A DNA stretch of 64,000 bases. Source: Pogonophryne albipinna (lineage: Eukaryota > Chordata > Actinopteri > Perciformes > Artedidraconidae). The stretch lies in assembly GCA_028583405.1 (NCBI GenBank), contig CM053246.1, positions 3,964,570 to 4,028,569 on the forward strand. Direction: 5' to 3'. Shown piece after piece: positions 1 to 10,077 of this stretch. Position numbers and translations under genes: made by a program. Below the pieces are notes generated by a model. The model did not search any database. It was not told where the DNA came from and saw only the letters and a list, made by a program, of their open reading frames with translations. Position 1 is the first letter of the stretch; each line of letters opens with the position of its first letter.

Positions 1-583
1 AACTACGTAGCCTACTTACTTGTAGAAGTACAAATGTCCAGGAAATATTCCAAAATCAACAACAACTGCGAGGCTGCACACGCGACGCTCCGCTTCCGCA
101 ACGTTTTGAAACGCGCCTGGTGGGTTATGACGCAGGAGGAGGTCGCAGCGCGGCGCAGCCGCAGCGCAGACGCTTCCGGTGGGATCAGGGGGTTACCCTT
201 CAGATTGCTCTCCCGGTTTCGACCGTGGCCACCCCCGGCTCAATCCTGGCCACCCTATTGGCCACCCCAAACACTCTCACCACGGGGGCCCAAACTATTT
301 TAGAACATTAAGAAAAAAATGTTTAAGTAACCTTTCATCATTCATCAAGAATTAACATTAATAGGACGTTATATCGATAATGTAAAGTACTCACTAAACT
401 TACAATTCATTTAACTTATTTTCTTCCAAAAAAGTTAATTATCCAAAGCCTCTGTACACCCCGTTCTATTTACATGTAATGGTTTGGTCCTGCCTCCAAA
501 CGCGGTGCAGCACCGCCGGCACTTTCTAGCAGACACTAGTGTGAGCATGTGAGGAGCAGGGATGCTAGTACTTACGTGTGTAG
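1..583. other. No gene recognised; GC-rich start then AT-rich repeat-like DNA
   Basis: The first 340 bases are GC-rich, with CCACCCC-rich phrases around 225-300 and the phrase cacgggggcccaaa at 279-292, which recurs near 11234. The recurrence suggests a dispersed repeat fragment. The rest is AT-rich. Short overlapping ORFs here show no domain. Confidence 0.4.
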
Positions 584-587
584 TACC

Positions 588-716
588 ATGTCTCAACGAC
601 TCACAAAGTCAGGCTTTCAAAAGAGAAAAGAAAGGAGAGAAAAACAAGAGAGAGGGACTAAAGGGCAACAGTATGTCACCCAGTTTTTCAAAAGAAAAGG
701 TGGGTGTGGTCCATGA
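588..716 (+). pseudogene. hAT/ZMYM-like transposase first-exon remnant (copy 1)
   Basis: A 42-codon ORF begins MSQRLTKSGFQKRKERREKQ and ends KRKGGCGP. The SGxQKRK(E/K)-(R/K/E)-rich start followed by a QYVTQFFK-like phrase resembles the N-terminus of vertebrate hAT-type transposases and ZMYM1-like proteins. A donor-like AAAAG/GTGGGT at 696-704 would splice before the final residues, so the visible stop lies in the intron. Only the N-terminal basic region is present, with no dimerisation or DDE domain. The copy at 2449-2577 keeps the same frame. Confidence 0.45.
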
Positions 717-897
717 GTGGTGGAATTATGCCTGTTAGCTAAGCTTAGTCCATTGTAAATAATAATTGTTATGTTTTTTTGTACTAAGCTGACATTAAGT
801 ACTGTTAATATCTATACAGGTTTTTAATTACACTGCTCTTTTAGCTGACATTTAACAAATACAGGTAGATTATTAGCAGCTATTCATACTAAATCAG

Positions 898-1003
898 TTG
901 TCCCTCCCCTTGGTGCCAGGACCAACAGATCCATCTTTAGGCTCAGCAGCCCTGTACCCCCATAAGGCTGAACCTGAACCAGCTTTTCTCCCAACTGAAG
1001 GAG
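898..1003 (+). pseudogene. Putative second exon of the same decayed transposase (copy 1)
   Basis: The stretch is bounded by an acceptor-like AATCAG and a donor-like GAG/GTGAGC and stays open in one frame, containing LVPGPTDPSLGSAALYPHKA. Both copies keep this frame and both splice-like borders. No known domain is visible, and the exon call is inference from conservation between the two copies. Confidence 0.35.
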
Positions 1004-1233
1004 GTGAGCAGCATTGTGTTGAATGCCATGCCACTTAACATATCTGAAGGGAGACTGGAATACAAAATATATATATATATATATATATCAAAACAAAAAG
1101 CTAGCATCTAATTTCAATTACACATTTCAAACACAATATTTTCCCACACATTTAAGTTATATTTATTTGGATTTATGCATTCATGTTGAGAATGTTCCAT
1201 TCAAAAATATTATTATTAAAAATGCATTTACAC

Positions 1234-2444
1234 CATAAAAGATGACTATTGAGATCTATTGTCAGGAATGTTAGTCTTATATCAAATAGTGAGGTGACGT
1301 GACGTGCAACAACATTAACCTTTCTGTTGGTCGCTTGTTAGCAGACCCTTCACGTCATGGCAGAGCGAACAGGTACAGGCAGGGCCCATAGTGATAGCCC
1401 TATAGTTTAAATCTACTACCCACAAATAAACATATGGACATGGGTTACTATTTAAAAAAAAATGGTAAATGTATTTAGGAATCTATCAATGTGATTTAAA
1501 GTGGGGGTGGACCTCAAATCGTCTAGGGGGGTCCGGGGGCATGCTCCCCCGGTAAGATTTCTTTTTTAAATGTTGGAGTTAAATGCATCAATCTGGTGCA
1601 TTTTGAGGGGAAAATAAAGAGACTAGATCTATGGAAACACCTATATGAAACAGAACTGTATACATTTCAATAATCATAAAAATCATGGCCATAACCAATA
1701 ACATACCATTTCCAATATGAAAAAAACACTGAAACTTGTTTATTTATTTTTGGTTCATTTATAGTTGTAAGTGTGTCTGTGCTCCTGAACCAGCCTCTCC
1801 TGTCTCCCTCCTCTCTCCCCTGCTCCTCTTTGAGGCAGCAGCAAAGACTAGTTTTAGCTCTCAACAAGTTTTAAAAGTGTATCTTACCTTTTTTCACCTG
1901 GTTAACTTTTTATTTTTTATTCATGCATATTTTACTAATCATACCCTCTCAAATGGAAATATGTGTTTACATAAATGGTGACCAAACCGTTTGAGACCCA
2001 CAGAGAACTTAGACTAAGTTAACTATCTAAACACTCAGAGAGTCCTTTACCTCACCTGAGCTGAGGTTATCCCGAGCTTGAATGACACACAGAGACCAAT
2101 CAACGGCTTTGATTTATGATCTGTATGACTGTGGCCATGTCGGGAGGCCACATCATGTAGACAGCCAGTCACCCTGTGTGAGGCAGGCCACTTAACAGGT
2201 CAGGCCATCAGGAAACCCCCCGGTCCTCCCGATGGCCAGTCCGGGACTGGGTACAGGAGGCGTAGAGCGAGGGATCATTGTCCACAAGTTAATCGTTCGC
2301 AGATGGTGTCGTGGTCACGGACGAAAACAAATATATTATTAAAAAAAAAAAAAAAATCTAAATGGGTCGCGAAATATACTTGGGCGGCCGTTAATATACC
2401 TGGGCGGCCCGCCCAAGTATAGTCTATGTGTGGGAAACCCTGTA
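1234..2444. other. No gene recognised; hAT-like terminal debris near both ends
   Basis: Around 1500-1560 lies a purine/G-rich phrase (ctaggggggtccgggggcat) typical of degenerate fish hAT ends. At 2385-2444 the phrase tgggcggcc occurs twice and is followed by gtgtgggaaaccctg, which reads as an inverted hAT-type terminus (CAGGGTTTCCCACAC on the minus strand). A poly(A) run occupies 2341-2356. The block between the two direct repeats may be the remainder of the same element family. Confidence 0.35.
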
Positions 2445-2448
2445 TACC

Positions 2449-2577
2449 ATGTGTCAACGACTTACAAAGTCAGGCTTTCAAAAGAGAAAAGAAAGGAGAG
2501 AAAAACAAGAGAGAGGGACTAAAGGGCGACAGTATGTCACCCAGTTTTTCAAAAGAAAAGGTGGGTGTGGTCCATGA
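2449..2577 (+). pseudogene. hAT/ZMYM-like transposase first-exon remnant (copy 2)
   Basis: Same 42-codon ORF as at 588-716, with a Cys for Ser at codon 2 and an Arg for Gln in the GQQYVTQFF phrase. Both ends and the donor-like GGTGGGT are retained. Few changes between copies point to a fairly recent duplication or two insertions of one family. Confidence 0.45.
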
Positions 2578-2757
2578 GTGGTGAAATTGTGTCTGTTAGC
2601 TAAGCTTAGTCCATTGTAAATAATAATTGTTATGTTTTTTTTACTAAGCTGACATTAAGTACTGTTAATATCTATACAGGTTTTTAATTGCACTGCTCTT
2701 TTAGCTGACATTTAACAAATACAGGTAGATTATTAGCAGCTATTCATACTAAATCAG

Positions 2758-2863
2758 TTGTCCCTCCCCCTGGTGCCAGGACCAACAGATCCATCTCTAG
2801 GCTCAGCAGACCTTTACCCCCATAAGGCTGAACCTGAACCAGCTTTTCTCCCAACTGAAGGAG
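2758..2863 (+). pseudogene. Putative second exon of the same decayed transposase (copy 2)
   Basis: Counterpart of 898-1003 with the same acceptor-like and donor-like borders and the same open frame; one change replaces Ala by Asp in the SAALYPHKA stretch. No domain is recognised. Confidence 0.35.
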
Positions 2864-3255
2864 GTGAGCAGCATTGTGTTGAATGCCATGCCACTTAACA
2901 TATCTGAAGGGAGACTGGAATACAATATATATATATATCAAAACAAAAAGCTAGCATCTAATTTCAATTACACATTTCAAACACAGTATTTTCCCACATA
3001 TGTAAGTTATATTTATTTGGATTTATGCATTCATGTTGAGAATGTTCCATTCAAAAATGTTATTATTAAAAATGCATTTACACTGTCGCGCCACCTAACC
3101 ATTCGCCAAAATGTTTTTAATACCAACGGTAGCCGTGCAAAAAACAATCTTCAAATAAAAGAAAGTCACCGGAGGAGTTAAAGGAGAGTGACAGGGAGCA
3201 TGAGAAAAAGAGGGAGAGGAAGTTTCAGCCAGCTTGATCGATGGAGTTGGCTTCT

Positions 3256-3499
3256 GGTGCAGTGACGCGTCCTAAAACCCTTTTATAATCTATTGATTAG
3301 ATTTATGATTAGAAAATTATAAAAGTAGGGTAGACATGTGGAGATTATCCGGCTGAACAAAACGTGCATTTATCAAACAGGTTTGTTTTCCACAGACCTT
3401 ATTTCCAGCTATTTTCCAAAACCCTGTGGAGAAATCCCATTGCTTTTTGTGGAGGGAACCAGCAGCTTACTTCCTGGTTTTAGGACGCGTCACTGCACC
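3256..3499. mobile_element. Short element with perfect 24-bp terminal inverted repeats
   Basis: The 24 bases at 3256-3279 (ggtgcagtgacgcgt then cctaaaacc) are an exact reverse complement of 3476-3499. The 196-bp interior is AT-rich and unrelated to the arms. Size and structure fit a MITE, or part of a larger fold-back element. No target duplication is evident outside the arms, so the ends may not be the true element ends. The 78-codon ORF across it (3338-3574) has no recognised domain. Confidence 0.55.
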
Positions 3500-3612
3500 T
3501 CTCAATATGATACCAATACAAACAAGGTCTTCTGTCGGCTCTGTACATCAATGCCGACCTATGCTGACAAGTAAGTGAAGAGTAGACAATATAAAGGTAT
3601 TAGCTATACCTC

Positions 3613-4056
3613 CTGGCTGGTCTACCTGCATGTGCCATCCGACCTCTGCAGCTCATCCAGAATGCAGCGCCTCGTCTGGTCTTCAACCTTCCTAAATTTT
3701 CCCACACCACTCCGCTCCTCCGCTCCCTTCACTGGCTTCCAGTAACTGCTAGAATCCACTTCAAGACAATGGTACTTTCGTACCATGCTGCGAATGGATC
3801 TGACCCTTCCTACATCCAGGACATGGTTAAACTGTACACCCCAGCGCGTGCACTACGCTCTGCATCAGCCAAACGGCTCGCTGCACCCTCGCTGCGAGGG
3901 GGACCCAAGTTCCCATCAGCAAAAACACGTGGGTTTGCTATCCTGACTCCAAAATGGTGGAATGAGCTCCCCATTGACATCAGGACAGCAGAAAGCTTAC
4001 ACACCTTCCGGCGCAGACTGAAAACTCATCTCTTTCGACTCCACTTCGAGCGATAG
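3613..4056 (+). pseudogene. L2-clade LINE ORF2, C-terminal fragment
   Basis: The frame reads LAGLPACAIRPLQLIQNAAP, then RLVF, LHWLPV, MVLSYHAANG, DPSYIQDMV and, near the end, KWWNELP and FRRRLKTHLFR, closing with a TAG stop. This is the characteristic C-terminus after the reverse transcriptase domain of fish L2-clade non-LTR elements. Only about 148 codons remain of a normal ~1000-residue ORF2, as expected for a 5'-truncated copy. The surviving frame is open, so this copy is not very old. Confidence 0.85.
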
Positions 4057-4281
4057 AATTACTAACAATGAACTGCTAACAGAGCACTTATATACTAATA
4101 AAGGACTGGCTTATCTAAAGCCAGTTGAGTAGCACTTGAAATGTTTGGCTCTATGAAACCTGATGTACTTATATGATTCTGTTTTCTTCAAGGTTGTGTC
4201 TTCCTGGTCGATTGTACTTATTGTAAGTCGCTTTTGATAAAAGCGTCAGCTAAATGCAATGTAATGTAATGTAATGTAATA
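4057..4281 (+). mobile_element. L2 LINE 3' untranslated tail with TGTAA repeats
   Basis: After the ORF2 stop the sequence runs into gtaagtcgctttt, gataaaagcgtcagctaaatg and then a short tandem of aatgt units (about 4257-4280). That hairpin-plus-short-repeat tail is the usual 3' end of fish L2 elements, recognised by the element's own reverse transcriptase. It fixes the orientation of the insertion as plus. Confidence 0.85.
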
Positions 4282-5125
4282 GCTATAGGGAAATGTCCCA
4301 GCAGTTTAGGATATTGAAGGTTACTAATCTAATCTGCTACATAGCCATTATTTCTAACTCCTAATGACAGGAAGGCAGAAAGCCCATTATACAAATAATA
4401 ATACTCATAATAATAGCAGACATTTTTTAACAATGACCACAATATCATTATTTTAATCAACCAAATATGAACAATTGAGGAAAATGAGGAAGACCTGATT
4501 ATTCAAATGTTGTAGTACAAGTAGTAATGTAGTTAGTGCATAAATTACTATTGCAACAAATGTGTTAATTTTCTTCATTATTAGTCGATTTTTTTTGGAC
4601 GAATGCTCCGGGCCAGTGGTTACAATGGTGGGGCCAGTGATAATACAATTCCACCGGCCTGGAGGGCCAGTGGCATTTTACCCTTAATGTCTACCCCTGA
4701 ACATTTACTGACTTTTTTAGGATAGCTTAAAGTAATGTTGTAAAATTACAACCGGGGGCCTTACAGGGTTAAGGGCTATTGTTTATTGTTATTTACTTTA
4801 AGATGTTTATTCTTAACCTATCATTTAATTTAAAAACTCTTATTTAAATGATGTGTGTGTGTCTCTGTATTCCTGATGATACACTGAGAGAATGAGCCCA
4901 TAGTGCTGCTGATCACCATAAGCTAAACAGTCTGTATATTGCATTACATTTGTATAATGTAAGCTTCGTTGATACTTTGCCTGCGGGAATACGAAAGAAA
5001 TTGTTAGATATACTGAATATTATTTGATCTATTCCACCACTTGATCCCAAATAATGTAGAGGTGTGTTGTAGGTGCCTTAAATAACCCCTTATTTTATAG
5101 TGAGATGTATTTTTATGTTCATATA
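4282..5125. other. No gene recognised; one transposon-like patch
   Basis: AT-rich DNA. At 4600-4695 the phrase gggccagtg occurs three times (once with one flanking base different), followed by gcattttacccttaatgtc, which resembles a degenerate fish DNA-transposon end. Nothing else is recognised. Confidence 0.35.
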
Positions 5126-5204
5126 ATAGTGATTTCAATGCCACCCCAAAATGATCACTGGTTCCATCCTGGCCATCCCACTGAAAATGTCCTGGCTCCG
5201 CCAC
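5126..5204 (-). mobile_element. Terminal fragment of a DNA transposon abutting the gypsy LTR
   Basis: The strip ends gtcctggctccgccactg; on the minus strand this begins CAGTGGCGGAGCCAGGAC, a start seen on many fish DNA transposons. It runs straight into LTR-like sequence, which suggests the gypsy LTR lost its 5' part here. Family not assigned. Confidence 0.35.
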
Positions 5205-5430
5205 TGCCCTGCCTGTCCCTGACCAGCCTGCCTCGCCTGCTCCCTGACCCGTTCTGTACCTGCGACTCCCGTCCTGCTTTCTCCTGGAACCCTCGCCTGT
5301 CCCCGACCAGCCCTTTGCCTACTATCTGCCGTTATTGTCTCCTTCCAGTCTATTGCCTTCAATAAAGCTGGTTACCGACTATCCCTGGTTTCCTGTGTTC
5401 TGCATTTTGATCCTCAGCTCGTTTGTGACA
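5205..5430 (+). repeat. Partial 5' LTR of the gypsy element
   Basis: The region is C/T-rich with a poly(A) signal in cttcaataaagctgg (about 5358-5372) and ends tttgtgaca, a typical CA-ending LTR. The gag ATG follows 17 bp later. Its 5' portion is absent and no 3' partner LTR survives for comparison. Confidence 0.6.
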
Positions 5431-5447
5431 GAACGATCTGGCCAGAA

Positions 5448-6478
5448 ATGGACCAAGCAAACACCGGGTCTCCTAGAGACCGCTTTGAGAGGGTTGAGGA
5501 TGCCATCCAAAGACAGGAGGTCACGATAGCTACCTTAGCTACCGAGACCCACCAGGCAACCTCAACCCAGGGACAAACGCTGGCTTACCTTACCTCCCAG
5601 ATGCAACAGATGGCCGCCACCGTACAACAGCTAGCCGCTACCATGGCTGCTACCGTCCCTCCGCCCGCAGCTCCGATGCTCGCTCCAGCCCCTGGCCCGA
5701 CGGGATACGCTCCGGAGCCTCGTGTGGGAACGCAGGAACGCTACGCTGGTGAGCCGCAGGGATGCAGTCCTTTTCTCACAAACTGTTCCATATTGTTTTC
5801 ACTGCAGCCACACACCTTCGCCTCCGAGGCGGCTCGTGTAGCTTTCACCGTTAATCATCTGACGGGGAGAGCCCGTTTATGGGGAACTGCAGAGTGGGAG
5901 CAGCAGACTGCGCCTCTTTTGCTGCATTTTCCGCGGAGATGCGGAAGGTGTTCGGTTCCGTTCGTCTGGGTCCCGACGCTGCCGGAGGTCTGCTGAGTTT
6001 GAGCCAGGGTTCCGGCACGGTGGTGGATTACGCTATTGACTTCCGCACCAGCAGCCGCCGCAGCAGCTGGAACGAGCCGGCGCAGTGTGACGCATATCTG
6101 AGAGGATTAGCGGATTATATGAGAGATGAGCTGGTTTCCTATGATCTCCCTGCTTCCTTGGATGGGTTGATTGAGCTCACCTCTCGGATTGACAGACAAA
6201 TCCAGACCCGGAGAGGAGAGCAACAGACGCGAGCGGCGGGCCGCTGCTCGCGACAACAACTTCCGGTTTCCGGGAGATTTCGACTTCCGGTTTCGGCGGA
6301 GAATTCCCATTCCTACTCTGACTCACGGTACGGGGAGGTCGAGCCCATGCAAGTGTGTCGTACCAGTCTTACCTCTGAGGAGAGGGAATTACGTCAAAGA
6401 GGTAATCTTTGCCTTTACTGTGGTCAGGCTGGACATATGGTTTCTCGTTGTCCGGTAAAAGGCAGAGCTCATCAGTAA
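5448..6478 (+). pseudogene. Gypsy gag (capsid/nucleocapsid), one frameshift
   Basis: The start codon lies 17 bp after the LTR end. The N-terminal ~65 residues are Gln/Ala/Thr-rich and look helical (YLTSQMQQMAATVQQLAAT); then a Pro/Ala linker, a retrotransposon-type capsid stretch ([28 protein letters not shown]) and a C-terminal zinc knuckle [14 protein letters not shown] of the CX2CX4HX4C type. The reading frame changes near 5920, inside the capsid region. The TAA at 6476-6478 ends gag and the protease frame continues past it. Confidence 0.85.
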
Positions 6479-6975
6479 TGGGGAGTATACTGGTGGGCCA
6501 AACCTCGGAGCTGATCACCAATCTAAGACCCTTGTGCCATGCTCGACTCCTCCTGACAGGCAAATCTCAGGCTCTGGCTGTTTTTATCGACTCCGGATCA
6601 GTTGTTAGCATCATTGACGGGGAGCTCGCACTACAGCTGGGCATCCAACAGGTTCGGCTGCTCCAGCCGGTACCGGCTAATGCTTTGGATGGTCACCTGC
6701 TGGGAACGGTGACACACCAGACGACACCGGTCCATATGCTCATGTCGGGGAACCACCATGAGACAATCCAGTTTCATGTGCTACGGTCCCCCCAAATCCC
6801 TCTGATTTTGGGTTATCCGTGGCTCCGCCGCCACAACCCGAACATTGAATGGGCAACTGGGTCCATCCTAGGTTGGAGTTCCTCCTGTCATCAGGTTTGC
6901 CTCAAGCAGGCCGCCGCACCTCAACTATCTGTGGATATGAACCTGGTTCCGGATGTCACAGGGGTTCCGGCAGGA
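6479..6975 (+). pseudogene. Gypsy aspartic protease region of pol
   Basis: Downstream of the gag stop the next frame reads LAVFIDSGSVVSIIDGELA, in which DSG is the retropepsin-type catalytic triplet, and later PLILGYPWLRRHNP, the conserved (I/L)LG-PWL block that follows the protease in this clade. The frame breaks around 6975, where the next pol segment continues one frame away. In gypsy elements this enzyme cuts the Gag-Pol polyprotein. Confidence 0.8.
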
Positions 6976-8330
6976 ATATTTGGACTTTAAGGAGATTTTT
7001 AGCAAGGCTAAGGCGACATCTCTCCCACCTCATCGGCCCTATGACTGCGCCATTGAGCTACATCCAGGTGCAGTCCCACCCAAGGCCCGGTTGTACTCAC
7101 TTTCGGCACCGGAGAGGAAGTCCATGGAGACTTACGTCAATGACTCTCTGGCTGCGGGAATTATTCGTCCTTCCACATCACCCTGCACGAGCAGGGTTTT
7201 TTTTTGTGGCGAAGAAGGACAAGACCCTGAGACCCTGCATTGACTATCGGGGCCTGAACGACGTCACGGTGAAGAATCGTTATCCCTTGCCACTCATCTC
7301 GTCAGCATTCGAGTTACTACAGGGGGCTACAATCGATTCTTCACTAAGCTGGATCTACGAAACGCTTATCATCTGGTACGAATCCGTGAGGGGGACGAAT
7401 GGAAGACCGCCTTCAACACCTCTTCGGGACATTACGAGTACCTGGTGATGCCATTTGGACTTACCAACGCCCCTGCAGTTTTCCAAGCGTTGGTGAACGA
7501 CGTACTCCGGGGCATGTTGGATCGTTATGTTTTTGTTTATCTGGACGACATTTTGATTTTTTCAAAGAACCTCAAAGAACACATCCATCATGTCCAGACA
7601 GTCCTCCAGAGACTTCTGGAGAACTCGCTGTTCGTCAAGACGGAGAAGTGAGAGTTTCACACTTCTTCGGTCGCCTTTCTTGGCTACATTGTGGGTCAAG
7701 GAAGTGTGGAGATGGATCCTTCTAAGGTTTCAGCAGTTACCTCGTGGCGGGTCCCTGATTCCCGGAAGGAGCTGCAGCGTTTCCTGGGATTCGCCAACTT
7801 TTACAGACGGTTCATCCGTGGCTACAGCACCGTGGCCGCCCCGCTCACCGCCCTGACCTCGTCCAAGGTGACGTTCCGATGGTCCCCTGCAGCCGAGGAG
7901 GCTTTTCAGGACCTCAAGGGCCGGTTTACGTCGGCTCCTATCCTGCAAGTACCAGACCCCGCTGGTCAGTTGGTGGTGGAGGTGGATGCTTCTGACGTAG
8001 GGGTGGGGGCCATCCTGTCGCAACGTTCTGGTGAGAACCAGAAGCTCCACCCCTGTGCTTTCTTTTCGAGGAGATTGAGTCCGGCGGAGAGAAACTATGA
8101 CGTGGGGAATGCTTCTAGCAATCAAGTTGGCGTTGGAGGAGTGACGACACTGGCTTGAGGGGACAGAACAACCATTTCAGGTTTGGACCGACCATAAGAA
8201 CCTGGAATACATCAGGTCGGCACAAAGACTGTATTCCTGGCAAGTCAGGTGGTCGTTATTTTTCACCCGGTTTAATTTTTTCCTCTCCTACCGCCCGGGC
8301 TCCCGCAACGTGAAGGCCGACGCTTTGTCC
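6976..8330 (+). pseudogene. Gypsy reverse transcriptase and RNase H, multiply broken
   Basis: RT landmarks in order: YSLSAPE and [11 protein letters not shown], then [37 protein letters not shown] and the catalytic YLDD at 7538-7549. RNase H landmarks: [28 protein letters not shown], and [11 protein letters not shown] with [14 protein letters not shown]. Breaks: a slip in the T-run at 7197-7205, a frame change near 7335, a TGA at 7649-7651, a frame change near 8105, and a TGA at 8142-8144 where Trp is expected. The enzyme copies RNA into DNA and degrades the RNA strand; this copy cannot make it. Confidence 0.88.
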
Positions 8331-9494
8331 CGGCAGTTCGGGAGGGAGGGAGACACCTGGGGTATTCCGGACACTATTCTTCCTGCTCCTCGAGTAATCG
8401 GCATCCTCGCTTGGGAGATTGAGGAGAGGGTTAAGACCGCTTTGGTGGACCAACCCGGTCCTAGTTCTTGTCCTCTCAACCGTTTGTTTGTGCCTCAGGT
8501 TTTGAGGGCTGAGGTGCTTCAGTGGGCTCACAGCTCCAGACTTTCCTGCCACCCTGGAATTCAACGTACCAGAGGGATGGTCCTACAACGGTTCTGGTGG
8601 GCCACGCTGGAGGCTGACACCCGGGAGTTTGTGAACGCCTGTCCTGTGTGCAATCGGCACAAACCATCTCACCAAGCGCCAGCTGGCCTCCTTCATCCAT
8701 TACCGGTCCCACGCCGCCCTTGGTCACATATTTCATTGGACTTTGTGACTGGTCTACCACCGTGCCACGGACATACTGCCATCTTGACGGTGGTAGATCG
8801 GTTTAGTAAGATGGCTCATTTCGTACCCCTGCCTAAGATCCCGTCAGCTAAGGAAACGGCAGAACTTATTCTTCTCCACGTTTTTCGCATTCACGGACTG
8901 GCGACTGATGTGGTTTCCGACCGGGGGCCCCAGTTCACCTCTGTGTTTTGGAGGGAGTTTTGTGAACTGATCGGGGCGACGGTCAGACTCACCTCCGGTT
9001 TCCACCCACAGGCCAATGGACAGACCGAACGGAAGAATCAGGAGATGGAGACAACTCTCCGCTGCATGGCTTCCGATCATCCAATGACCTGGTCAAAACA
9101 ACTCCTGTGGGTGGAGTATGCCCACAACACCCTCATCAGTTCCGCTACTGGTCTTTCCCCTTTTCAGTGTGCATACGGTTTTCAACCCCCATTGTTCTCT
9201 GCATTGGAGAAGGAGGTTACCTGTCCGTCTGTCCAGGCTTTAATCAGACGTTGTCGGAGGACTTGGAGGCAGGCTCGAACAACTCTGCTTCAGTCTGCTA
9301 ACCGGTACGACACATCAGCGAACCGCCGACGCACCAAGGCACCTGTGTACCAGGTAGGCCAGAGGGTGTGGCTTTCCACTCAGAACATTCCCCTTCGGGT
9401 GGAGTCTAAGAAGTTAGCGCCCAGGTTTATTGGACCCTTCAAGATTGTCAAAGTCATTAACCCTGCAGCAGTTCGACAGTTCTTTTTTTGGTGA
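8310..9494 (+). pseudogene. Gypsy integrase, open frame but C-terminally truncated
   Basis: This 394-codon frame is open. It contains the tail of RNase H, the HHCC zinc finger ([10 protein letters not shown] through CPVCNRHK), the DDE core ([32 protein letters not shown]) with all three acidic residues, and the GPF motif in [10 protein letters not shown]. Family integrases then carry a chromodomain or similar tail; here homology stops near 9478 and the frame ends after a T-rich junk junction. Integrase joins the cDNA ends to the host genome. It is the best-preserved part of this element. Confidence 0.88.
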
Positions 9495-10037
9495 AACACA
9501 TTCAGTTTAAAAAAAACATACTTTTTGCCAACTCTTGCAGATATCTGAAGATTTAGATTGAGACTCTGAGGAAAGTGAACTAACTATGTGCTTACAGCTA
9601 GCTGTTGCTCATAACAATTTATCTTGATTCAACAGAAGTTTTAAAAATGAATAGGTTGAGTTGGTGGAAAGTGAGGATTCCTTCTCCAGATGTGTGTGGA
9701 TGCTGCTCACTCATCTGAAACAAAGAGTGTGAAACACAGAATGGAAGCGCTGTGTGATGTGTGTGAATGATAAACAAAGACTAAGACTAATTGCTGCTGG
9801 AGGTCAGCATCCCAAATGCATATTCAAAGCACAGGGTGTTACCGTAAATGTATAGTAGTCACAGTTATTTAATAACCTGAATAGGCAATTTCGCAGTGAA
9901 TCTGCAGAGAAAGGGGACATGAGAAGTTGTGAAGAATTGATGATGGTCTCTTTGAGAGTGGAAGAGATAAAATTAACCATGAAATCTGCAGCTTGGAATT
10001 AAATTGGTTGGAAAAAGAGGAGGGGGGAAAGGTATGA

Positions 10038-10077
10038 GGCATTTTCACAAAGACACAAGTGCCTTTGTGAAAATGCC
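10038..10077. repeat. Perfect 15-bp inverted repeat (hairpin)
   Basis: ggcattttcacaaag (10038-10052) and its exact reverse complement (10063-10077) are separated by 10 bases. Pairing does not extend beyond 15 bp. No T-run follows, and no host gene is adjacent. Confidence 0.7.

Larger units (their letters stand above)
584..1233 (+). repeat. Dispersed direct repeat, copy 1 (hAT-like element fragment)
   Basis: This ~650-bp block is repeated at 2445-3083 in the same orientation with few differences, from tacca-tg to aatgcatttacac. The best-matched parts are the two exon-like stretches and the 3' region around 1088-1233; an (AT)n run at 1067-1088 is longer here than in copy 2. It carries remnants of a transposase-like gene, so it is read as a fragment of a hAT-type DNA transposon. 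Confidence 0.75.
2445..3083 (+). repeat. Dispersed direct repeat, copy 2 (hAT-like element fragment)
   Basis: Second copy of the 584-1233 block in the same orientation, with a shorter (AT)n run (2924-2939). It starts directly after a hAT-like end (gtgtgggaaaccctg, 2430-2444). Homology to copy 1 stops at 3083. Confidence 0.75.
5205..9478 (+). mobile_element. Ty3/gypsy LTR retrotransposon, defective, 3' truncated
   Basis: Order of parts: 5' LTR remnant, gag with a zinc knuckle, aspartic protease, reverse transcriptase, RNase H, integrase. This pro-RT-RH-INT order is that of Ty3/gypsy. The coding region shows at least five frame breaks and two in-frame stops, yet every catalytic block remains recognisable. 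Homology ends about 9478, inside the segment after the integrase GPF motif, so the chromodomain region and 3' LTR are missing. Such an element moves by reverse transcription of its own RNA; this copy cannot. Confidence 0.9.

Noticed and set aside
8256..8564. Minus-strand ORF inside gypsy pol
   Set aside because: Antisense shadow of the integrase/RNase H frame.
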